NCBI RefSeq assembly: GCF_010389155.1
Contig: NC_057766.1
Location: 28,777,516 to 28,841,515 of the forward strand
Length of the DNA: 64,000 nt
Direction of reading: 5' to 3'
DNA from: Erigeron canadensis
Taxonomy: Eukaryota > Streptophyta > Magnoliopsida > Asterales > Asteraceae
Part shown: piece by piece, positions 11,094 to 20,863 of the stretch
Layout of the letters: every line of letters begins with the position of its first letter
How positions within the stretch are numbered: the stretch's first letter is position 1
Translations under genes and position numbers: made by a program
Notes under the pieces: generated by a model
What the model saw: the letters and a program-made list of their open reading frames with translations, nothing else
Database searches by the model: none
What the model was told of the DNA's origin: nothing

Positions 11094-12174
11094 GGGGGGG
11101 AGTGCTTAATTGGGTAGCCATCAGGTACCATTTACCCGATCGGTAATACCGTTTCAACTCTCCGGGTACCAATCGGGTAACACAAATCGGGTAGCCATTT
11201 GAGCTTTGAAGCCGAGGAGCGGGTAAGCTAGTGGGCCCCTTTCCTTTTTAATGTTGCAGCCCTTAAAAAAAATAAATTTTTACCCCTTTATTTATCTGAA
11301 CAACAACATATTTAACACACAACTTTATTCATTTTTACCATCTTCTTCCATCTTTTTCAACGCATCTTCTTACACACATCTTCTTCATATTCACACACAA
11401 CTTACTACAATGAACCTTCGGGATTGTAAAATGGCGATCCAAACCCACCTGAATTATGACTCCAAACACCGCTCTGATGTGAATAAAGTCATTCAGGGCG
11501 TTTTTGAGAACAAAGCGGCTTACCAAGCCGTAATCAACCGACTTACTGCCCCGGGTTATGCTCGTAACACCGCGGAAAGTGAGCACCTTGTATATCTTCG
11601 ACATAAGATCAACTGGCTGAATCAAGTTATTTTTCAGCTAAGCGCCGCTTCTTCAACGTTGACTGCAACGCTAGACCATGGGGTATTCTCGCAAGCCAGT
11701 GTGGGTGGTGGTCAGGATGTACCTTACTACTCTGATCTGGGGGAGGAGTACGTTTCTCCTCAACTAGGCGACGCGACCGGGTCTCCCGAGCCCTACCACT
11801 ACATTCACCACAGCGACGGTGACAACACTGTTGACTCAGACTATTCCGAGCGTTAGTTATCTATTTTAGTAGTTTATGAAATGTTTTTATCATGTGTTTT
11901 TAGTATTATTTATATATTATGTGTATTTTAGTATTATTTATGTATTGTGTTTTATTTTATTTTAATGGAATTATGTTTTATGTTTTATGTTTATATGATT
12001 TTTAATTATTGGTGTAATAAAAAAATGAAAAAGAAAATGAAATTAGGAAAGTTTAATGAATTGGGTATGTATTGCAAGTGATTTGGCTAAGAATTAGGTA
12101 ATTGTGAGTTGGAAGGTATTGATTAGATAAAGAATTGAGTAAGTTAACCAACTTTACAACCATTCCCTCCCCCC
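11094..12174. mobile_element. PIF/Harbinger-type non-autonomous element carrying an ORF
   Basis: A 1,081-bp element has G-rich inverted ends (GGGGGGGAGTGCTTAATTGG left; GGGGGGAGGGAATGGTTG right, inverted) and a 3-bp target duplication TTA (11091-11093, 12175-12177), the PIF/Harbinger hallmark. The ends resemble those of the larger element at 45609-50782 (GGGGGGAGGGAGTGG). The interior holds a single intact ORF at 11410-11856 and no transposase. Confidence 0.75.
11410..11856 (+). CDS. Unknown 148-residue protein inside a Harbinger-type element
   Basis: One uninterrupted ORF runs from ATG 11410 to TAG. The frame stays open upstream to ~11251, but 11290-11409 is a CT-rich, leader-like run (CATCTTCTTCCATC, CACACATCTTCTTC) following an A/T-rich TTTATTTATC, so 11410 is the better start. 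Residues 1-90 look helical and mixed-charge (MNLRDCKMAIQTHLNYDS..., HLVYLRHKINWLNQVIFQL). The last ~50 are acidic and Ser/Tyr/Gly-rich, ending DSDYSER. Base composition is richer in GC than the surroundings and codon use looks coding. I recognise no family. It may be a captured gene fragment, an accessory Harbinger protein or a chance ORF. Confidence 0.5.
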   Translation: MNLRDCKMAIQTHLNYDSKHRSDVNKVIQGVFENKAAYQAVINRLTAPGYARNTAESEHLVYLRHKINWLNQVIFQLSAASSTLTATLDHGVFSQASVGGGQDVPYYSDLGEEYVSPQLGDATGSPEPYHYIHHSDGDNTVDSDYSER

Positions 12175-12177
12175 TTA

Positions 12178-12434
12178 AGGGTTTCGGTTTGTTGGTTTTA
12201 CAGTTTGTTTTGGGTCGGTTTCGGTTTTATTTTAGGTTTTTTTTATATAATTTTTATCTTATTAATATAGATATAAAAATATTACGAAGTTGATGAACAT
12301 GGCTGTTGTTATAGCTTATAAGTATGAGCAGTTCATTTCTATCATAAAACTACTTTGACATCATAAAAACAATGCCCGAGCTTCAAACCATCATATGACT
12401 ACTTTTACAAATTAAGGTCCACCTGCCATATATT
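12178..12434. repeat. CGGTTT-rich low-complexity stretch
   Basis: Repeated GGTTTCGGTTT/GGTCGGTTTCGG words here recur at 13590-13780. The segment 12370-12415 (AATGCCCGAGCTTC, CATATGACTAC) is repeated at 13481-13510, on the other side of the hAT insertion. No gene. Confidence 0.5.
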
Positions 12435-13448
12435 CAGGGACGGAGCAGGGTTTTTTTTAAAAAGAGAAAAATCTAAAAGTCATATATTAAATTTATTAGC
12501 ATCGTTACTACAAACTAAAAAAAAATAATATTCAGAATGAGCCTCGAAAATAGAAAATTGGTCCTACAAAACTTTTGTTCCTCGCATACACAATTTACTT
12601 AGAAATTTGGTACTCTTACCTTAACTTTCACAAATCCAACTTATGCACACATATCAATATGAGGATGATAATATAAGGCTGTTAGGTACTTAAGCTTAGG
12701 TGTGAAAAACTCACATATTTTTTTTTTAAATCCATAAAATTCATAAGGGCCATGTGATTTATTTAAAATTCAACAAATAAAAAAATTAGTATGTGAGTAG
12801 TTTCACACTTAAACTTAGATATCGAACAGTCTTATATTTACTTTTTCCTATCAATATATATATTCGTAGTTTTACTAAAAAGGAAAAAAATAAAAGGAAA
12901 AATACATTAAAACTTGAACCTATGAAAAGTGTGTGCAAATTCACCTCACCATTTAGTATAAATTGAGGTCAAATTAGTAAATAATCACTTCATCCTTCCC
13001 AATACAATCTCAACTTATGTGCAAATTCAACAAATCTACGTATCTTCCCTTTCAACCAGTGACGGCGCCACCACAACAACCACGAGATCCACCAGTGCCA
13101 CCAGTCCACCACCGCAACAACCACCATCACCATCAACATCCGCAAAATCTACGTCCAAACACTCTAAATCCTAAACACAAACCCTTTACACTTCATCACC
13201 CATTCACCCTATCTATAATCTACATCCAAACACTCCGTAGATGAACCTTTGAAATGAAGACGATGATGATCAGGATGAAGACGGAGAGCTAAATACACAA
13301 TATTATTGTCCAGTTGACAAGGTAATAAAGAAGAGACTTATGAGTTATGGCAAAGAAAGAAAGAATTTTGTATGAATTCTCGAAAATATATTTATGAAAA
13401 ATTGAATCAAAATTGGATGACCACTGCCCCATGCTAAAACCGTCCCTG
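12435..13448. mobile_element. Non-autonomous hAT element
   Basis: A 1,014-bp block starts CAGGGACGG and ends CCGTCCCTG, with an exact 8-bp target duplication CATATATT (12427-12434 and 13449-13456). These are hAT features. The interior contains a nested MITE (12664-12847) and a His/Pro/Asn-rich open stretch around 13017-13244 that does not look like transposase. Confidence 0.8.
12664..12847. mobile_element. MITE with AAGCTTAGG inverted ends, copy 2
   Basis: It matches the element at 9615-9795 along its length (AATATAAGG.TGTTAGGTAC at the left, AGTCTTATATTTACTTTTTCC at the right, shown in part). It lies inside the hAT element, so it arrived later than the hAT insertion. Confidence 0.75.
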
Positions 13449-13805
13449 CATATATTTATACGTCATGTAGTATAAAAAATGCCCGAGCTTTGAACCAGCA
13501 TATGACTACTGGATATTCTATAAATGAATCGTAATGTTGATGAATATAAAAATTGAAAGGATATAAATATACAATAAATTAAAATATATATGGTTTTCGG
13601 TTCGGGTCGGTATTATTGGTCGGTTTTTACATATAAAACCGAAATCTGAACCGATTTATTCGTTTTTTAGAGAACTAAAACCAAACCAATCGGTTTGGTT
13701 CGGTGTTCGGTTTGTTCAGTTCGGTTTTTCAGTTTTTTTCGGATTCGGTTTTCCGGTTCGGTTTTTGCTCCGCTAACTGATGGTATAGTTGACAGTCTTA
13801 TGAGA
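13449..13805. repeat. CGGTTCGGTTT-rich repeat
   Basis: Low-complexity CGGTTTGGTTCGG-type sequence at 13590-13780, related to 12185-12240. No coding content. Confidence 0.5.
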
Positions 13806-13807
13806 TA

Positions 13808-14344
13808 CAGTAAAAACTCTATAAATTAATAATGCCGGGACCATGGTATTTTATCAATTTAGCGAGATATTATTATATCGATAAATTAATAAATTATCAA
13901 TTTATAGAAATTCATGTATGACGAGCTTAAGGATGATTCGGTAGCTTTGAATCGGTCATTTGGAAAGAAGCGTTGCAAGCGGCAACAACACTTAACAACT
14001 TTTTGTTACAATACGAAAAGATAATGCTCAACTTTTAAGTGAAATAGGAAGATTAAAAAAAAAACTCATTATAGATAATTTAAAGTTAAAAAAGAAAACA
14101 AATGACTATAACTTTATTTTTAATAGACAATTTTAAAATATTTTAGGCATTATTAGTTTATAGTCTCGTTGGACCAATATATTAATTTATAGTTTCATTG
14201 GGACCAATATACTTATATTAGGATTTCAAAAAAGTTATTATCTTATTATATTATTGATTGAGATCCAATTTTGTACTAGTCCAAAGTTGGGACCGAACAA
14301 ATTATTAGTTTTATCAAGGTTATTAATTTATTGAGGTTTTACTG
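13808..14344. mobile_element. Emigrant/Lemi-type pogo MITE
   Basis: A 537-bp element begins CAGTAAAAACTCTATAAATT and ends with the inverse of CAGTAAAACCTCAATAAATT. TA dinucleotides lie on both sides (13806-13807, 14345-14346), as in Tc1/mariner-pogo elements. The interior keeps a short fragment that reads like the tail of a pogo transposase (ALQAATTLNNFLLQYEKIM from ~13970), broken by stops. Confidence 0.82.
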
Positions 14345-14579
14345 TATATGTTTCTCTTTTAATCTATGTAAATATTTGTGATAAAATGTAATGCATTGTG
14401 ATTCAATACTAATATTTATCCGGAAATAGACTATGAACTATAATATTTCGATTTATACATAAGAAACTTATAAAATAATTTATAAATGCGTTAAACAGTT
14501 ATATATTTTTTTCATAAAAACCTTTTATATGTATGTATTAAACAATTTTTTACTTACCGCACATCGTTGTATGGATATA

Positions 14580-15011
14580 CTAGCTAAGTATCCCGGGTTT
14601 AACCCGGGAATAGTAATAAATGTTTTGTAAAAACATATATTTGATATTTAAATTGTGACAGTCTAGCGGTACTCATAACCTCGTAATACTATATCTTATG
14701 TTTCAAATAAATTTAATTAGTTTATTAACCTGTATGATATGCCAAAAGTTTAAAATTATGTTATCATAAAATTACTTATATGATGAAAATATAAAGTTCC
14801 ATGTATAAAATATTAGATTTTTCAAAAGAAAATAAATAAATAAATAAGACATCAAAAATAATGAAATAAACTTTAATTAGGAATGTGTTTTTGACATCAT
14901 AAATAAATTAAATAAAAAAGAACTAATTTTAAAAAAAAATTTGGAGGTGACAAATTAGTTATTTTTGTAAAATGTGATGTCATAACAATTTTATTTTATT
15001 TAATATAAAGA
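14580..15011 (-). mobile_element. Short Helitron-like element
   Basis: On the minus strand it starts TCTTTATATAAAATAAAA and ends with the palindrome CCCGGGTTAAACCCGGG, then ATACTTAG CTAG before T. That is a hairpin just before a CTAG end, between A and T, the Helitron signature. A relative lies at 23769-24078. The right end coincides with the right end of the 7.42-kb insertion. Confidence 0.7.
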
Positions 15012-15430
15012 TTTGGTCATTATTGAAAAACTTATCAATTTAAAAAAAAATTTATGAAATAAATGAATGACTTGTATGAATTGGATATGCTTTTAGTAGT
15101 TCAATAAAAAATAGTTAGGAAACTCACACGTCATAATCTTCTCTCTCATGTGCTCGTCTCTACCAGATCACCTATCCGAATCAATAAAATTGATTTGCAA
15201 AGTTAAAGTTCTACTTATAACGAAGCCATTGAGAGCCCTCTTATAATAGATATCAATATCAACTAAATTTTTATTTTGAGAACTGATTTTAATAATTCAT
15301 TTACTCGTTTAATAAAGGAACAAGTAAAAAAAAACACACTATATCCTTAAAAAAAAAAAAATTAAAAAAAAAAATCCTTTTATGCCAACACAAATGCACA
15401 CTTACTGGCTTAAGATCGGAATATAATTAA
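15012..15430. other. Continuation of the duplicated 3' flank of gene 1
   Basis: It matches 29957-30230 downstream of gene 2 (shared CATTATTGAAAAA, GAATGACTTGTAT, GAAGCCATTGAGAGCCCTCT, CCAACACAAAT). No gene. It marks the right side of the 7.42-kb insertion. Confidence 0.75.
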
Positions 15431-15599
15431 ATATCATAAACACAAACTTGTATTTTTTAGCAGTGAATCTAACGAGAATCTGAATCGTAACATAAGGTAG
15501 GATAATAATCGTCGTATTACATGTGATTGGATATGCCAAACAAATATATGTTTTAAATTATTGTTACTGCTTTCATTTTTAGTATTCAGACTAAACTGG

Positions 15600-18500
15600 T
15601 GTAACATCCCAAACTTTTCAAGTTTGACTATTTGACTATTCCGTTAGTTGACGTCAATTCATTTAGTTTATGTGCCCTAAATTGGGATTATGTGATTAAA
15701 TGCTTATATGTTTCATATGTGATGATTAATGAAAATTGAATGAAAGTAATTAAAAGTAATATGAAAGTCAAGTGCTTGTTAGATTGATAAGTATCCCGGT
15801 TAGTAGATTAACCTTAAAATGTGATGTTTGAGAAGTTGAGAGACTTAAGGTGACGAAAGGAAATTGATGGCCAGGGGTTTAAGGGTTAATTAGGCTTCCC
15901 TAATTCTTATTATTCAAATCTACGTGTGTGTGAAACCCTTCAGGCGCTCCCTCTCTCTTCCAAAGCAAATTCCGTCCAAAACCCTACGCTTCTTGGTGTT
16001 TGATTGAAGTTTGATCAAGATCTTTCGTCCTTGTGATTATATAAAGGTAATATAGATGATTTTTCTTTGATTGTTGATGGTATGAGTCAAGCAAATAGAC
16101 TAGAATCTGGTCTTAGGGATTTGGGTTGGTTTAATTACAATCCATTAATTGATTTCGCGTCATTCGGGTGATTAATCGATTGTATAACGATGGTAAATGA
16201 TTCAAGGATTAATTGGTGTTTTCAATGAGTAATTTTGGTCTTATTTTAAGTGTATTTGATGTTCATAAGACCTGGAGATGTGTTAAAGTCGTTTGGGATG
16301 TGTTTGGTTAAGTTTTGGGGTTGTTTTTCACGACTGGTCGTCGTAACTCCCGTTACGGTTTTGTAACTCCCGTTAGCTGGATAATGGTGATAACACCTCC
16401 ACTATAACTCCCGTTACAGATTTCGTAACTCCCGTTAGGGACTGATTTTGTTAACATTTCTAAACGACCATAACTTTTGAACCGTAACTCCGTTTTTGAC
16501 GAATAAGCTATGCACGGAATCGTGAGAGAGTCTATTTTCTAATGGTAATGCTTTTAAAAGATGAAGATGATGTCAAGTTTTCAGAAAGGTTAATTTAGTG
16601 AGTGAATGTCGAGTTCCGTCGAGTTATGTAAGCTCTAAAACATTAATCGAACCTCTGATGCATCAAGCTTTGTCATGGGTTATGTTTATAGGTATCTAGA
16701 CCTGAGTTATGACCATAAGTAAGTGGATATTTAATTATCTCATTATGTCGTTTAATGATTATAGGTAAGCCGGGAATAATTGCAAAGCTCGATAACTTAC
16801 ATTAGCATTTATTGTGCTCTTAATGTGCTCTTCAACAAGGTAAGATACATAACTTTTCTCATGCTGGAGGCACAACAAAAGTATTTTTCTCTAATTAACC
16901 TCTTAATCGGATTATCTTATGTGTGTCGGGTTATCCGGGTCATGCGGGAGGTTATATGGGAACATATGCATGTTGAACTAGTTAATTATGTAGTGATGAC
17001 GTTTAAAGTTGAAGTAATTATATGCATATGTAGCGTGATGATTACAATGATGTTTCCATGAAGTGTATATGATATGTGTTGTTGAAATGATTTATGTTGA
17101 TACGTTGACATTTAAAGTAAAAGTAAGTATGTGCATATGAAAAGATGATGATTATACGGACGTCATCATGTTATGTTTATGATATGTGATGTGATGTTGA
17201 TAATGTCGTTGATATGCCTTAATGTTGATATGTGATGGCCTGTATGTGAGACTTAAGTATGACATGTCTAGTTCACTAGATACACGTGTGAATTGCTATG
17301 AGTTGTGCACGTTAGTGGGAGTAAACGTTAAAGTAGATGTGGGATTAATTAGGTAATGAATACCTAATGTTAAAGTAAAGTGTGAAATGTGGGAAATCGT
17401 TCTAGTCTTAGTGTTAGTGCGTAAAAGTAAGAAAGATAAATACGTGGGAAATGCTATAGCTAAATACGTGAGATTGACGTGGTAAGTGTTAAGCTTAACC
17501 CGTACTAGATGTAATGCTAGTGCGTAAGACGTGGGAAATTGTACTAGATGTAATGCTAGTGCGTAAGACGTGGGAAATCGTGCTAGATGTAATGCTAGTG
17601 CGTAAGACGTGAGAAATCGTGCTAGATGTAATGCTAGTGCGTAAGACGTGAGGAATCGTACTAGTTGTAATGCTAGTGCGTAAGACGTGGGAAATCGTAC
17701 TAGTTGTAAAGCTAGTGCGTAATATGTAAAGATGTAAGACGTGAGAATAAGTCGATTAAGATATATATATGAATATGTGAGAAAGATGTACATGTAATTT
17801 AAGACGTGGGATTACAAGGTGACGTGGGATTTAATAAGATGTGTTGAGACGTGTGATAAGAACGATGCATAGGCACAATTAGGAGTATATGTCCTACATG
17901 TGCTATGCATATATGTGCGATATGTTTATGTGTGATATGTAAGATGTAAGATGAAGTCGATTAAGCTGATTAAGATGATAATAAGATATGTGTGGAAGAA
18001 GTATATGTGCTTTACGTTGTGAGACCACCATGTGACGTGAGACTATATGCTAATATGAATACGTGTGACAAGTTTATGCGTGATATGCCAAGATATGATA
18101 TGAATTTACGTTTAAGTGGTAAGTCTATGTTAATATGATATAAGATACTCATTAAGATGTGGGTATATGATAATAAGATGTATATGTTGATATGAAATGA
18201 AATGTGATGCAATGTGGGAAAAGGGAAGTATGGGTTGATCTATGATAATTGTGAATGAAGTGTAATGCGATCATGTTTTGATAAGTAAGATATGACGAAG
18301 TTTTATGAAAGTAAAATGAAGAACGTTTTATCAAAATGTGTGTATCTTACTTAGCTAATTTTATTAGCTAACACTTGCTTTTATGAAAATGTTGTGTCCT
18401 TCAGGATAAGCAGGTTTGAGCTAGGAAAGTATTAGCTCAGTGAGATGGGTAGATGCAATAAAGAAGACTAACATAATTTGTTGAATGCTTAGACTTCCCC

Positions 18501-18769
18501 TTTTAGCCTTATGTCTTGGCTACTTTCATTCATGATTTATGAACATGTATTAATGATGACATTTATGTTGGTGCCATAACTTGGATTTCATTTATATTGT
18601 TTTGATGATGCACGTTAATAACACCATTTTATAAAGGTACCATCCGGTTACGGATGGAGCAGTTTTAAAGTGATCCTTTTCCGCTACTTTTTAAAAGCCG
18701 TTTGGCAAAGTTTTTGTTACCTTCCTTATACTTTATTGTTTTTAGTAGTTTAATAAGGAAAGCGTGACA
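15600..18769 (+). mobile_element. Probable solo LTR or LTR fragment
   Basis: It starts TGTAACATCCCAAACTTTTC, the type of terminus seen in long plant gypsy LTRs and in the LTR at 46622. A candidate end AAAGCGTGACA lies at 18769. The supposed 5-bp flanks (ACTGG and ATCAA) do not match, so the right end or the whole call may be wrong. The body is non-coding, contains the 39-bp minisatellite (17502) and has an AATAAA-like stretch near 18457. No gag or pol sequence is seen. Confidence 0.4.
17502..17731. repeat. 39-bp minisatellite, about 5.9 units
   Basis: Tandem units start at 17502, 17541, 17580, 17619, 17658 and 17697 (last partial). Each has the core CTAGATGTAATGCTAGTGCG followed by TAAGACGTGGGAAAT. 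A diverged unit is at ~17389. Because 39 is a multiple of three, a false open frame with 13-residue repeats appears on the minus strand. Confidence 0.92.
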
Positions 18770-19887
18770 ATCAACAACTACTAAAATTAGACAGTTTATT
18801 AGACTAGGTTTTGTAAGTGTCCATGCGACTGATCCTGTACTTATCACTAGCTATACTACACATGATCGGGTCCACTGCCCGTTATTGTATTTTTAGTTTG
18901 AGGTAATTACTTGTACAACACTTTAAAAATTTAAAACTTGTGTTATTTTTCAATTTAAAAATCATTTTTGTTTTTCTTAAACTCAAAACACAACGAACAT
19001 GAGTCACCGCATCCAACTTGATTAGTTTTTCTCCGTTAACTTTCCCACTTGCTTAAATTTTCTCCGTTAACTTTCCCACGTTTGTTTGGTTTTTTAAAAA
19101 ATTTTTTTTTGTCATTTCCATCAATTCCATGATTAAAATTGATAATCGGCTCAACTCCAGGTATTAGGATTAGTGAAAATACATATACATTTATTGTGTT
19201 TTGAAACATTCCTTTTTTAGTTTACAATTTACTACTTTAATGGTTATAAAGTAGTTAGGGTTTTGTTGATAAATGTCGTTCATTTTTTTTCTATTTTAGT
19301 TTTTTTTAATAAAAATATTTTGAAGATTATTTTCAAATTTGTTTGTTCTTGATACTTTTTAAAATAGTTTGAATATGTTTTCATAGTGATAATATTTTAT
19401 GAAAAAATTGTATTTTTCTTAAAACAACGAAGAAATAGTTGTTAGTTGAAAGTTCATAAAGTTTAAACTTTTTAGTGATGGTGTTTGATTGTATAAAAAC
19501 ATTAAGTTGATCTTTTTTGTTATATATTAAGATAGATGTTATGAGGTTGATGTTGATGAAAATGACGACGACGACGATGATGATGATGACGACGATGATG
19601 ATGATGATAATAATGATGATGATGATGAATACAAAAAGTTATGCGGTGCTAGTTCCATCGTATCACTTTAAATGTCTAAGTTTGATTTTTTTAGTTTTCT
19701 TTTGTCAACTTTGATCGTAAGTGTTTTTGTTTGTTATATATAAATTTGTTATAAGATATATGAATGGATTGAACTTTTAAATGTAATTTTCATTGATATA
19801 ATTTACACCAACTACTATACAATACAAATAGAAATTTTATGATCAAAGTTAAAAATAAAATACCGGAAAAATTAAAATAGGATTATT
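18770..19887. other. Gene-free spacer
   Basis: AT-rich sequence. A possible Helitron-like 3' terminus on the minus strand lies at 18847 (CTAG with an imperfect CGGG/CCCG stem at 18867-18881). A tandemly repeated phrase TTTCTCCGTTAACTTTCCCAC occurs twice (19026-19080). Nothing else is recognised. Confidence 0.4.
19546..19630. repeat. (GAT/GAC)n microsatellite
   Basis: Imperfect trinucleotide run of GAT and GAC units. The Met-rich reading frame through it is an artefact. Confidence 0.9.
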
Positions 19888-20863
19888 AAAAAGTTAGGTA
19901 AATTACACTTTTCGTTCTTGAACTTGGACCAATTATCACTTTATATTATGGATTCAATGGGAAGGACGAAAAGTGAAAAAGACTAACAAATGTGGACAAT
20001 TTAGAAAGAAACACCTAACGAAGTTAGACGGGGTAACAAAAACTACTACTAGTAGGGGTGTTCATCAAACCGTCAAACCATAAAAACCGGACCAATCCGG
20101 GATGTATGGATTGGTTTGGTCAGATTGAGTTACTAAAGTCTGGTCTGACAATTCAAGTTTTGAAAAACCAGGTTCATCGGTTCGGTTACAGTTTCAACAA
20201 AGAAAAAACCGCCATAAACCGGACCGGACCAAAGGTATATATGTATATGACTTTTGATGATATCTAGCCATTAATAAAAGGAATCATATACATATACATG
20301 TATTTTTATGATAATGTGTTGGTACTACAATGGATATAATATACATTATGTCAATACTTTGTTTCGACCTTGTATGTTTTTAAAGAAATTAAACTTTCTC
20401 ATGAATATTAAATGATGTGGAATCTATATGAAAATATTATATGATTGAATGTTTTTTGATTGTTGACTCAAACATATATTATGTTTTAATAGTTTCATAA
20501 ATGTTCTAATTTTTAGTGTTTGTTATGACTCTTTGTCACAAATATACACAAAAATTATATGGAAATAGAAGAAAGGGAAATAAGAATTTAAAACGACCAA
20601 ACCGGACCGGCTCACATGGTCTAGTCTGGTTCGGTTTGACAACATAGTTGGTCTGACTTGGTTTAATGTATATTAAAACCGGAAATACCGGTTTGGTTTG
20701 AGATTTAGTCAAAACTGGACCAAACCGGTCCGTGAACACCCTTAACAAAAAGTGAAAAAGGTGAAAAGTTTAATATTTCTTTGTAATTATTTGAGTCCGG
20801 TGATTAAAAGTATAAAATGCGTCAATTTCAAAGACAAAAACTATAATTTATACTCAATTCTGT
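19888..20863. mobile_element. Degenerate Mutator-like element
   Basis: The left end (TAAATTACACTTTTCGTTCT) resembles the long inverted ends of the element at 53589-55161. The right end, read inverted near 20860, is a diverged match (AATTATAGTTTTTGTCTTTG). A hAT-type MITE sits inside. No target duplication was identified. Confidence 0.4.
20043..20743. mobile_element. hAT-type non-autonomous element rich in ACCGG/CCGGT
   Basis: The inverted ends are TAGGGGTGTTCAT (20053) and TGAACACCCTT (inverted). The 8-bp AACAAAAA occurs at 20035-20042 and directly after the right end at 20744-20751, fitting a hAT target duplication if a TAC/TAG run is counted at the left end. The interior is CGGTTTGGTC-type repeat. 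Short open frames in it are not genes. Confidence 0.6.

Larger units (their letters stand above)
7591..15011 (-). mobile_element. 7.42-kb insertion with Helitron-like ends
   Basis: The 3' flanks of genes 1 and 2 are homologous up to ~7580 and again from ~15012. Only the gene 1 side carries these 7,421 bp. Read on the minus strand, the block starts TCTTTATAT after an A and ends ...GGGTTAATAATCTAG before a T. These are the A|TC...CTAG|T borders of Helitrons, with no target duplication. The empty site after gene 2 (29935-29965) joins the two flanks within one base. A second Helitron-like end lies inside at 14580, so this may be one Helitron that read past its own terminator, or several insertions. 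No RepHel helicase gene is present, so it is non-autonomous. Nested elements are listed separately. Confidence 0.6.

Noticed and set aside
13017..13244. His/Pro/Asn-rich frame
   Set aside because: It sits inside a non-autonomous hAT element and has low complexity and no upstream gene structure.
17502..17731. CRISPR-like array of 39-bp repeats
   Set aside because: Units are directly adjacent without spacers, and the DNA is plant nuclear sequence.
17296..17793. Minus-strand reading frame of 165 codons with a 13-residue repeat
   Set aside because: It is the translation of the 39-bp minisatellite (39 is divisible by three). No conserved domain, and it lies in an LTR-like block.
20058..20748. 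Two small frames near 20.1 and 20.6 kb
   Set aside because: Both lie in inverted arms of a hAT-type MITE.
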